A stretch of 64,000 nt of DNA from Poriferisodalis sp965208895 (GTDB taxonomy: Bacteria > Actinomycetota > Acidimicrobiia > Acidimicrobiales > Poriferisodalaceae). Both the position numbers and the translations under genes were made by a program. The stretch spans positions 4,030,001 through 4,094,000 of the forward strand of contig NZ_OZ242363.1 of NCBI RefSeq assembly GCF_965208895.1. The letters run 5' to 3'. Below are positions 51,050-59,900 of this stretch, in pieces. The notes below the pieces were generated by a model that worked only from the letters and a program-made list of their open reading frames with translations, ran no database searches and was not told the DNA's origin. Each line of letters opens with the position of its first letter. Position 1 is the stretch's first letter.

Positions 51050-51765
51050 GCTCGGGATGCAGCCTCCGCACGGCAGCGCAGATCCGCGACACCGTGCGCG
51101 AGTCCCTCGGTGTAGCGGTACAGCGCGCTGCCCGACACGAGCACGTTGGCGCCTGCCGCGGCGGCTCCGCTGATGGTCTCGGCCGAGATGCCGCCGTCCA
51201 CTTCGATGTCGATGCCTGCGCCTGACGCCCCAGCCGAACCGCTCTGGCTGATGAGCTGGCGCAGCGCAGCGATCTTGGGCTCCATTGCGGCGATGTAGGC
51301 CTGACCGCCGAACCCCGGATTGACGGTCATGACGAGCACCATGTCGACGAGGTCGAGCACGTGAGCTACGGCGTCGATCGGTGTCGACGGATTGATGGCC
51401 ACGGCCGGTTGCGCGCCAAGCTCGGCGACGCGGCCAAGCGTGCGATGCAGGTGAGTGACCGATTCGGCGTGGATAATCAGCATCTCGCAGCCGGCGTCGA
51501 CATAGGCGCCGAGCATCGGGTCAGGGTCGACGACCATGAGGTGGGCCTCGAACATCACGCTGGCGTGGGGGCGGCAGGCCGCGATGACATCGGGGCCGAA
51601 GGTCAGGTTCGGGACGAAGACGCCGTCCATGACGTCCCACTGGATCCGATCGACGCCCGCCTCGGCAAGCGCAGCGCACTCGTCACCGAGACGCGCGAAG
51701 TCAGCGGGTAGGACCGATGGAACGATCTCGATGGGCCGCGGCGCCGTCGTTAAGGACGTGTTCAC
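51046..51765 (-). CDS. rpe: Ribulose-phosphate 3-epimerase
   Basis: Interconverts ribulose-5-phosphate and xylulose-5-phosphate. The 239-residue TIM barrel has IVPSVLPADFARLG, RIQWDVMDGVFVPNLTFGP, FEAHLMVVDPD, VLVMTVNPGFGGQ and IEVDGGISAETI, including the catalytic Asp pair and metal-binding histidines. The phosphate loop GANVLVSGSALYRY is intact. ATG 51765 gives the normal N-terminus with a 12-residue lead. A membrane protein gene is coupled downstream. Confidence 0.95.
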   Translation of the reverse strand: MNTSLTTAPRPIEIVPSVLPADFARLGDECAALAEAGVDRIQWDVMDGVFVPNLTFGPDVIAACRPHASVMFEAHLMVVDPDPMLGAYVDAGCEMLIIHAESVTHLHRTLGRVAELGAQPAVAINPSTPIDAVAHVLDLVDMVLVMTVNPGFGGQAYIAAMEPKIAALRQLISQSGSAGASGAGIDIEVDGGISAETISGAAAAGANVLVSGSALYRYTEGLAHGVADLRCRAEAASRA

Positions 51766-51857
51766 CCGGCCAGTGTTGCCGACGCGCCGCCGTGAGGCGC
51801 GGCAGTTACCTGGTGAATGTGCCCGGAGAGACCGCGTCGGCAGGCGTACCTTCTCGT

Positions 51858-51941
51858 TGTCGCACCAATTGTCTGCCGCTCTTGTTCGCTGCGCTCACGG
51901 GCCGCTCGGGCCACGGCTTCGCCTGATGACGGCTCAGCCTC
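51858..51941 (+). repeat. Dispersed intergenic repeat family A, copy 3
   Basis: Nearly identical to copy 2 (TGTCGCACCA ... GGCTCAGCCTC) apart from a few substitutions and a three-base insertion near the end (GCCTGATGACGG versus GCCTATCGG). It lies between rpe and the end of the thiolase gene. Confidence 0.8.
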
Positions 51942-51953
51942 TGAGGCAGCGGC

Positions 51954-53183
51954 TTAGTTCAGCCGCTCGACGATCATGGCCATGCCCTGACCGCCGCCGA
52001 CGCACATCGACTCGAGCCCGAAGGTCTTGTCGCGGTCGGCAAGACCGTTCAGAAGCGTGGTCATGATGCGGGCACCGGTCATGCCGAACGGGTGGCCCAG
52101 CGCAATGGCACCGCCGTGGAGATTCAGCTGATCGACGATGTCGATGCCCAGCTCGTCGGCCGACGGGATCACCTGTGCCGCGAAGGCCTCGTTGATCTCG
52201 ACCATGTCGATGTCGCTCATCGTCATGCCCGCCCGAGCCAGCGCCTTCTTGCAGGCCTCAATCGGGCCGAGGCCCATGATCTCGGGGTTCAACGCCGAGA
52301 CCGCCGACGAGATGACGCGAGCCAGCGGGGTGATGCCCAGCTCTTCGGCACGCTTGCGGCTCATCACCATCACGGCGGCAGCGCCGTCGTTCAGCGGGCA
52401 CGCGTTGCCGGCTGTCACCCGGCCGTCGGGCCGGAACACGGGCTTCAGCTGTGAGACGGCGTCGTAGGTGACGCCTGCACGAGGCCCGTCGTCAGCGCTG
52501 ACCACGCTGCCGTCAGGCAGCTCGAGCGGGGTGATCTCCATCTCGAAGAAGCCGCTGGCGATGGCGGCCTCGGCCTTGTTCTGGCTCATCACGCCGTATT
52601 CGTCCATGGCCTCGCGGCTCACGCCCTTGTGCTCGGCGACGTTCTCGGCTGTCTGGCCCATCGCGATGTACAGGTCGGGCAGTCCCGGCGCAGGAGCCCA
52701 GTCGTCGTGACCGCCTTCTGACCGCACCTTGGTGCGCTCGCCGGGAGCACGGAACTGCGGGTTGGTGGTGCCGGGCAGGCTGTCGGAGTTGCCCTTGTCG
52801 TAGCGGCTGACGCACTCGACGCCAGCGGCGATGAAGGCGTCGCCCTCACCGGCGCGGATGGCGTGCGCTGCCATGCGAATGGTCTGCAGCGACGAGGAGC
52901 AGTAGCGGTTGACGGTGGTGCCGGGTACCTCCTCGAGACCGGCCAAGATCGCCGAGGCGCGTGCGATGTTGAAGCCGGCCTCTCCGCCGGGCTGGCCGCA
53001 CCCCAGCATGAGATCCTCGATCTCGTTGCGGGGAAGCTCGGGCACCTTGTCGAGCAGCTTGGTCACGATCTGCGCGGTCATGTCGTCGGGCCGCATCTCG
53101 GTCAGCGAGCCCTTGAATGCTCGTCCGATCGGGCTGCGGGCGGTGGCGACGATGACCGGATCGGTCGCGGCGTCAGTGCTCAT
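51954..53183 (-). CDS. Acetyl-CoA C-acyltransferase (thiolase)
   Basis: A 409-residue thiolase. The active-site cysteine is C95 in NRYCSSSLQT. GGAIALGHPFGMTGAR holds the catalytic His, and SMCVGGGQGMA the second Cys. VEINEAFAAQ is also present. It probably cleaves 3-ketoacyl-CoA in beta-oxidation; biosynthetic condensation cannot be excluded. ATG 53183 starts MSTDAATDP. It is separated from the upstream molybdenum hydroxylase gene by 336 bp, which holds the candidate regulatory cluster at 53431-53497. Confidence 0.92.
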   Translation of the reverse strand: MSTDAATDPVIVATARSPIGRAFKGSLTEMRPDDMTAQIVTKLLDKVPELPRNEIEDLMLGCGQPGGEAGFNIARASAILAGLEEVPGTTVNRYCSSSLQTIRMAAHAIRAGEGDAFIAAGVECVSRYDKGNSDSLPGTTNPQFRAPGERTKVRSEGGHDDWAPAPGLPDLYIAMGQTAENVAEHKGVSREAMDEYGVMSQNKAEAAIASGFFEMEITPLELPDGSVVSADDGPRAGVTYDAVSQLKPVFRPDGRVTAGNACPLNDGAAAVMVMSRKRAEELGITPLARVISSAVSALNPEIMGLGPIEACKKALARAGMTMSDIDMVEINEAFAAQVIPSADELGIDIVDQLNLHGGAIALGHPFGMTGARIMTTLLNGLADRDKTFGLESMCVGGGQGMAMIVERLN

Positions 53184-53430
53184 GGGGGTGTCCCTTCTGC
53201 CGGCGCGCCGATCCCGTCTGGGGAGCCGGTCACGCTGTGTGTGCGAGCACAGAGACTACGTGATTGCTAGGCACTTCATCCGCGGAGCGCGCGGCCTCGC
53301 GGGCACCCAGGGCACCATGAGGCAATCCGCAAATGGACGGTTGGCGTGGCACTCGACAGCCGGGTACTCAGTCAGGGGGCGCAAGCGCAAGCCAAGCACC
53401 GGTCGCAGCCTCCGCTGCCGCCGAATCCAG

Positions 53431-53497
53431 ATTGCAAATCAGCGATCGCGAATATTGCAAATGTCCCAATGCAACCGTTGCAATTCGCCCAATTGGG
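53431..53497. promoter_or_regulatory. Cluster of TTGCAA-type motifs and a palindrome
   Basis: ATTGCAAAT occurs at 53431-53439 and 53454-53462 (23-base period), with variants AATGCAAC (53468-53475) and GTTGCAATT (53477-53485) and a perfect palindrome CCCAATTGGG (53488-53497). It lies about 250-310 bases upstream of the thiolase start and just after the molybdenum hydroxylase stop. The rest of 53184-53430 shows nothing recognisable. Confidence 0.35.
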
Positions 53498-53519
53498 GCA
53501 GCCGGCGCGCCGCCCTGGG

Positions 53520-55832
53520 TCAGGCGCTCTGGAGTGCCCGCCAGACGTTCTGGGGGCTGCAGGGCATGTCGATGTGGTCGATGCCGAGGTGGGCGACGGC
53601 GTCGCATACCGCGTTGTGCACCGCCGGTGTGGAGCCGATCGTTCCAGACTCGCCGATGCCCTTCGCACCCAGGGGGTTGCGCGGGCTGGCCGTCTCGGTG
53701 TTGGACACCTCGAAGCTGGGCAGCTCTGCGGCCGAGGGCACCAGGTAGTCCATCAGGCTGGCGTTCAGCGGGTTCGCATCGCCGTCGTATTCCACATGCT
53801 CGTACAGCGCTTGTGCGACGCCTTGTGCGATGCCGCCGTGCTGCTGGCCGTTCACGATCATCGGGTTCATGATGGTGCCGCAGTCGTCCACCGCCACATG
53901 GCGCAGCAGTTCGACCTCGCCGGTCTCGCGGTCAACCTCGACGACCGCCACGTGAGAGCCGAACGGGAACGTGGAATCGGTCCCGTCGAAGTTCTCCTCG
54001 GCCATGAGGCCTGCCTCGATGCCGGAGGGGCGGGCACTGTCGTCGTTGGCCAGCTTGGCAATGTCGGCCCAGCTCACTGAGCTGGTCGGCACACCGGCGA
54101 CCGCCAAGCCGCCTTCGGCCACCACGATGTCGTCGGCGGAGGCCTCCAACAGGTGGGCGGCGAGCTGCTTGCCCTTCTCGAGCACCGCCTGGCTGGACAG
54201 GTACACCGCCGAGCCTGCGGTCTGCAGCGACCGCGAACCCAGCGTGCCGGCACCCGAGGGGACCTCGGCGGTGTCGGCGTCGACGTGAGTCACGTCTTCC
54301 ATGGCAATGCCGAGCACGCCCTCGACGATCTGGCTGAAGGCCGTGTCGTGCCCTTGGCCGTGGCTGGAGGTGCCGACCCGAATCGTGGCCGTGCCGTCGT
54401 CGTGAACCTCCGTGCTGCCGTATTCCACGTGCAGACCGACGGGGGCCGTGATCTCCACGTAGGACGACACGCCGATGCCGATCATCTTGGAGTCGCCCGA
54501 GTCACGCCTGGCCTGCTGCTCGGATCGCAGCTCTGCGTAACCCGATGCTTCGAGCACCGCATCGAGCGCCCGCTCGTATTCGCCTGAGTCGTAGCTCACC
54601 CCAGTCTGCAACGCGGTGGGGAAGGCATCGGGCTGCAGGTAGTTCTTGCGGCGAATCTCTGCAGCGTCCATGCCGATCGCAGCGGCAGCCTTGTCGAGGA
54701 TGCGCTCCACCATCTGGGTGGCCTCTGGTCGCCCGGCGCCTCGGTAGGCGCCGATGGGCGTGGTGTTGGTGATCACCGTCAGCGACTGGTAGTCGATGAC
54801 GGGAATGTCGTAGACGGCCTGGCTGAGCATGCCGGTCAGCATCGGCAGGATCGCTCCGATGATCGGATACGCACCGGCGTCGGCGATCACGTTCGCCTTG
54901 AGGCCCACGATGCTGCCGTCATTGCGCACGCCGAGTTCGGCATTCATGACCATGGCGCGGCCTTGCACCATCGACAGCATGTTCTCGGTTCGGTTCTCGG
55001 TCCAGCGAACTGGCCGGGAGAGTTCCTGGGCTGCCCTGCCGACCACGATGTACTCGGGGTACACCGCAGCCTTGGGGCCGAATCCGCCACCCACCCACGG
55101 CGCGGTCACTCGCAGTTGCTCGGCCTCAAGACCGAGGGCGGGGGCGAGCGCCTCGTGCTGGGAATGAGCGTTCTGAACCGACACGTGCAGCGTCATGGTG
55201 CCGTCGGCGCCGGGCACTGCGACGCAGCCATTGGGCTCCATGGGTGCGCCGGCCAGGCGCTGAGTGACGATGCGCTCGGATACGACGTGATCGGCGCCGG
55301 CCAGTGCATCGACGCCGGGGCGTTCACCGGTCTCCTCGTCGGGCCCGGGAATGGCGAAGGGGAAGCACACGTTGGACTGCTGGCCTTCCCACACGATCGG
55401 CGAGTCGGGGTCGGCAGCCCGCTCGAAATCGGAAACGACCGGCAGCGAGCTGTAGTCCACGTACACAGCCTCCGCCGCGTCGTTGGCCTGCGCTTGGGTC
55501 CCTGCCACGACTGCTGCCACCATGTCGCCGACGAAGCGGACACGACCGGCGGCCAGCGGTGGACGGTTGAAGTCCGGCGGCATCATCGGGAAGCCTTGGA
55601 ACGCGTCCATGGACAGGTCCTCAGCCGTGTACACCGCCAAGACGCCCGGCATCGACGCCGCTTCGGAGGTGTCGATCGAGGTGATCTCGGCGTGGGCTTC
55701 GGTCGAGCGGACGAATGCGACCATGGCGGCGTCGACGTCAAGGTCGTCGACGTAGTGATTCGCCCCGGTCAGCAGGCCAGGATCTTCCTTGCGCTGGACG
55801 GCATTCCCAAGAATCGAACCCGATGCGGCCAT
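53520..55832 (-). CDS. Molybdenum hydroxylase large subunit (xanthine dehydrogenase/CoxL-like)
   Basis: A 770-residue molybdopterin-binding subunit of the xanthine dehydrogenase family. GNAVQRKEDPGLLTGANHYV opens the a/b-hammerhead domain. RVTAPWVGGGFGPKAAVYPE, NTTPIGAYRGAGRPEATQMV and TSSHGQGHDT are cofactor segments, and the C-terminal GAKGIGESGTIGSTPAV carries the catalytic-Glu motif. The active-site loop is AYRGAGRPE, not the AYRCSFR of form I CO dehydrogenase. So an aldehyde or purine-type or form II enzyme is likelier. No FAD or 2Fe-2S subunit genes are adjacent. ATG 55832 (MAASGSIL) fits the family. Confidence 0.88.
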   Translation of the reverse strand: MAASGSILGNAVQRKEDPGLLTGANHYVDDLDVDAAMVAFVRSTEAHAEITSIDTSEAASMPGVLAVYTAEDLSMDAFQGFPMMPPDFNRPPLAAGRVRFVGDMVAAVVAGTQAQANDAAEAVYVDYSSLPVVSDFERAADPDSPIVWEGQQSNVCFPFAIPGPDEETGERPGVDALAGADHVVSERIVTQRLAGAPMEPNGCVAVPGADGTMTLHVSVQNAHSQHEALAPALGLEAEQLRVTAPWVGGGFGPKAAVYPEYIVVGRAAQELSRPVRWTENRTENMLSMVQGRAMVMNAELGVRNDGSIVGLKANVIADAGAYPIIGAILPMLTGMLSQAVYDIPVIDYQSLTVITNTTPIGAYRGAGRPEATQMVERILDKAAAAIGMDAAEIRRKNYLQPDAFPTALQTGVSYDSGEYERALDAVLEASGYAELRSEQQARRDSGDSKMIGIGVSSYVEITAPVGLHVEYGSTEVHDDGTATIRVGTSSHGQGHDTAFSQIVEGVLGIAMEDVTHVDADTAEVPSGAGTLGSRSLQTAGSAVYLSSQAVLEKGKQLAAHLLEASADDIVVAEGGLAVAGVPTSSVSWADIAKLANDDSARPSGIEAGLMAEENFDGTDSTFPFGSHVAVVEVDRETGEVELLRHVAVDDCGTIMNPMIVNGQQHGGIAQGVAQALYEHVEYDGDANPLNASLMDYLVPSAAELPSFEVSNTETASPRNPLGAKGIGESGTIGSTPAVHNAVCDAVAHLGIDHIDMPCSPQNVWRALQSA

Positions 55833-56010
55833 TACTTGCCCCCTTGTAGATGGCACCGCGGGTGCGGCACCGGTTTGCGTTCAGGACGGTGTGCCCAGCC
55901 GCGAACGGCTCGGCATCAGCCGCGACAGTAGCCCAACGCCCGGTCGGCGCTGTGCGCCCGAGGACCCATTCCCGAGCAGGTGACGGAGCGACACCGCAGG
56001 CTGCCGCTCG

Positions 56011-56781
56011 TCAGTCGAGCGATGCGAGCCAGCTCGCGACGGTGTGTGCGGCGAGGCCCGGTTTCTCGCACATCCACCAATGGCCGACATCGAGCAGTTC
56101 GGTGACCCGAGCACCGGCTCGCTTGGCCATGCGGCGATGCATGATGCCCCCGCCGGTGAAGTGGTCTCCCGCCGCCAGGATGCAGAGTCCAGGGCGCTGG
56201 CCGGCTGCTGCGACGTTGAAGCCCAAGTTCGCCATGGCCGGTTGAGCAGCGTCGCGGTAGAGCGCCAGAATGCAGCGCCCCATGTCGGAGTTGATATGGG
56301 GCACGACTGCAGCGGCCACCTCCGCTCCCATGCCCAAGCCGGCATAGAACTCGACTCGCTCGGCATCCGGGCGGCTGATCATGCGCTCGATCGAGGCATC
56401 GCCTTGCGGGGTCTGCCACAGCTGGGCTGCGTCGTGCCAGACATAGTCGGGATCGAAGAGGCCGATCACGTCGGTACACCACGAGCGAATCAGGTCAGGA
56501 CGCTCCATGGCGATGCGCATGACATGACCGCCGCCCCAGTCGTGTCCCAGCAGGTCGATGTGTGAGGCGCCTGCGTTGAGAAGTCGTTCCAGCTCGGCCG
56601 CGAGCCAGTCCCGATACTCGCTCATGGTGGCGCCGAAGCTGTCTGGCGCGGACGCGCCGAATCCAGGCGGCGACAGCGCGACGACGTCGGAGGGGCCGAC
56701 GCCATGGCGCTCGAGGGCGACGCGCATGGGGTCCCAGATGGCGGCTGTTTCGGGGTTGCCGTGGACAAGCGCAAGCGTCAT
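56011..56781 (-). CDS. Alpha/beta hydrolase with Asp nucleophile (epoxide hydrolase/dehalogenase-like)
   Basis: A 256-residue hydrolase. LVHGNPETAAIWDPM gives the HGNP oxyanion motif and the nucleophile elbow is LLGHDWGGGHV with aspartate, as in haloalkane dehalogenases and epoxide hydrolases. The histidine is in DVGHWWMCE. The cap region lacks recognisable epoxide-hydrolase tyrosines, so the reaction is not settled. ATG 56781 starts directly MTLALVHGNP. It lies between the molybdenum hydroxylase and the hydantoinase fusion, all on the minus strand. Confidence 0.85.
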   Translation of the reverse strand: MTLALVHGNPETAAIWDPMRVALERHGVGPSDVVALSPPGFGASAPDSFGATMSEYRDWLAAELERLLNAGASHIDLLGHDWGGGHVMRIAMERPDLIRSWCTDVIGLFDPDYVWHDAAQLWQTPQGDASIERMISRPDAERVEFYAGLGMGAEVAAAVVPHINSDMGRCILALYRDAAQPAMANLGFNVAAAGQRPGLCILAAGDHFTGGGIMHRRMAKRAGARVTELLDVGHWWMCEKPGLAAHTVASWLASLD

Positions 56782-56845
56782 GAGATCGCTTCCTCGCTAG
56801 CTGGGGGTCTACTTCGATTCGCTGTCACGCTTCGGTGCGCAAGAA

Positions 56846-56862
56846 TGCCGCCCGGAGCGGCA
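56846..56862. terminator. Hairpin downstream of the hydantoinase fusion gene
   Basis: TGCCGC (56846-56851) and GCGGCA (56857-56862) enclose CCGGA, 93 bases beyond the minus-strand stop at 56955. It is a possible terminator without a T-run. A similar GC hairpin-like segment lies at about 56911-56926. Confidence 0.4.
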
Positions 56863-56954
56863 CGTCTGTGCATAGAACTCACCGCTTCGTTTCTCTGCGC
56901 AACGAAGCTGCCGGGATCGGCATTGCTGCACACAGCATGGCATCGCACCGGGGC

Positions 56955-59900
56955 TCAGTCGGTCGGCACAGCTGTTCGGCCGACTGCCCGCAGCCGAACG
57001 GTTGCTTCGGCGTCAACGCAACGACCGTCGTCGCCGATGACAACGCCGTAGTCGCGGCGGGCGCCCTCGACGCTGACGACCTCGTCCATCACGTCTCGCA
57101 GCACCGCATCGGGCTCTCGCGCGAATGCGTCGCCCCAGCCGCCCCCGCCAGGAGTGTCGGCGATCATGCGTGCGGGGCCCATCCGCTTTATGCCGTACTT
57201 GGGCGGCACGAACGTCGGCCCATCGGCATCGGTGTCGACGGGGGCGATCCACTCCAGGCCGACCCCGCCGGTGCCGCCGCCGCGCACGCCATGGCCGGAC
57301 GGCGTGTCCAGCCCCTCGGCGCGGAACGACCAGATGGCAGGCTCCAGAATGTCGGCCTCGTATCGCACGCCGGTGCCGCCGCGTCGTTGTCCGGGACCGG
57401 CGTTGTCGCAGCGCTGCTCGTGGCGGACGTACCGCACGGGGTACATCTGCTCGTGGAACTCCAGGTTCGGCAGGTCGAGGCCGCCGAGCGTGATGAGGTG
57501 GCCCATCTGCGGGAAGCCGTCGCGCTCCGCGGTCGCACCCGGCGTGGCCATGGCATGCCACTGGTACATCACCCAGGTGGTGCCGTCGTCGCGGCGCCCG
57601 GCGACGTGCCCGTGCATGGTCTTGGACCACGCTGCGCACGCCCGATCCGGGTCGGCCTGTGCCAGTGCCTGCCACACCGCGATCACGATCTCGTGTGCGA
57701 CAAACACGGTGTTCATCGTCATCGGGGCAGGCGGCAGTGCGTTGACGATGCTGCCTTGCGGGGCGATGATCGTCACCGGTCGGTAGGTGCCCTCGTTGCG
57801 TGGGATCGACGTGTCGAAGAACGACGACACGGCAAGGAACACCGACGAGTACGTGTTCGCCAGCGAGCTGTTCTTGAAGCCGTCGATCTGGGGATCGGTA
57901 CCGGTGAAATCGAGAGTCATCTCGTCGCCGTCCACCGTCATGTTCACTCGCACGGCGATGTCAGCAGGGCCGAAGCAGTCGTTGTCGGTGCGGTCCTCGC
58001 CGTAATAGCTGCCGTCGGGCAGTGCGGTGATGGCTGTGCGCATGCGGCGCTCGCCGTGGGTGAGAACGCCGTCGAGGTAGGCGAGATACGGCGCGACCCC
58101 GAGCTCGGCAACCAGACCGAGGACTCGTTCGGCGCCGATGCGGGTCGAGCCCAGCATGGCGAGCAGGTCGCCGTCGAGCAGCTCGGGCGTCCGGCAGTTG
58201 ATGAGCAGCAGTTCCCACAGGTCGTCGCGGACCTTGCCCTCCTCGATCAGCTTCATGACTGGCAGCCGGATGCCCTCTTGCCAGATCTCGGTGGCCTCAG
58301 GGTTGTAGGTGCCTGCGATCCCGCCGCCGATGTCGGACTGGTGGGCACGGTTGCAGCAGAACCCCACGAGCGTGGGCTCGCCGCCGCTGTCCTCTGTGCT
58401 GTCGCCATGCTCGCCCTCTCGGGCGACGCTGTGCTGCTGCTCGCCCTCTCGGGCGACGCTGTGCTGCCGCTCGCCCTCACGGGCGACGCTGTGCTGCCGC
58501 TCGCCCTCACGGGCGACGAACACAGGCCTCGCGATCACCCAGTCGGGCAGGTGGTTGCCGCCGGCCACGTAGGGGTCCGACAGCAGGAACACGTCCTCTG
58601 GGTTGATGCGTCCCTTGTAGCGCTTCAAGAGCGCCCGGACTGCAAACCCGCCCCCGCCGGTGTGAATGGGGATGCCGTCGGCGTTGGCGACCAACGTTCC
58701 GTCCGGAGTCGTCACGTAGCAGGAGAAATCGTGGCTCTGGCTGAAGATCGTGCTGCGCGCAGTGCGCGTCATGACCCAGCCCATGTGCTTGCTGATCTGG
58801 TCGAGCCGGTTCTGCATGACTGCGAGCACGATCGGGTCGAGCCCGAGTTCATCCGTTGCAGCCGCCGCCTCGCCGTTCGACCCGCTGCGGGTTCGACCCG
58901 ATTGGACGCTTCGGGACACAGCCGCGTCGCCCGAAGCCGAGCCCTCGGCGGTCTCGTCGGCGGGCGCGAGGTCGATGAACAGGTCGCCGTTCGCGTCCAC
59001 CCACAGCCGGTCACCCGGTCGGGCCACGACCGTCGTGGTCAACTCCTCGACCAGCGCTGGCCCCGTGATGGCGTGGCCGCGCCGCAGCACTTCGCCGTCG
59101 AAGACCGGAGTGTCGCACCAGCCGAACGCGCCGTGCCACACCGAGCGTGTCTCGATGGGTTCGGGATCACCCACCGCAGGCGCCGTCTGCGAAGTGGCCA
59201 CGTCGCCCGTCGAGGCGCGTGCCACGAGGCGAAGCGAGGCCACCATGATCGTGCCGTCAGTCTGGACGTGGCCGTACAGCCGCTCGTATTCAGTCTCGAA
59301 GGCGGCCCGGACTGCGGCTGCGTCGATTCCGGATGCCTTATCGGAGTAGGCAGGGACGCGGATGGTCCACAGCTGGCCCGGGTGATGCAGTTCCAGCTCG
59401 CAATCGAGCGTCACCTGTTCGGCAACGAATCCCTCGCCGTCCATCACGTCGAGTGCCTGGACGCGCAGGGCGTCGAATCCAGCATCGATCTCGACGGGGT
59501 CCAGCTCGTTGAGCGAGCCCATCAAGAAGCGGGTGAAGTCCTGGCGAACGTCGGAGTGCAGCATCCCGATCGCACACAGGGCGCCCGCATCGCGGGGCAC
59601 ATAGACGCGTTCACAGCCGAGCCCCGCAGCCACCGAGGCGCCGTGCATGGGGCCTGCACCTCCCGCAGCGACCATGGTGAAGCGCCGCGGCGAATGGCCT
59701 CGCTCGATCGAGATGTGCTCGGTCGCGCTCAGCAAGTGCTGCTCGACGACCTCGACAATGCCGGCGGCCGCCTCTTCGATAGCCATGCCGAGCGGCTCAG
59801 CGACGTGTGCGCGGATCGCCTCGCGTGCTGCGTCGATGTCGAGGTCCAACGTGCCGCCGGCGGACTTGCCCGGGCGAAGGCGGCCGAGGATCAGCTGGGC

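Noticed and set aside
53520..55832. Form I carbon monoxide dehydrogenase (CoxL)
   Set aside because: The diagnostic AYRCSFR motif is absent; the loop reads AYRGAGRPE.
58411..58518. Possible CRISPR or regulatory repeat array
   Set aside because: Units are contiguous without spacers and lie in frame within a well-supported gene.
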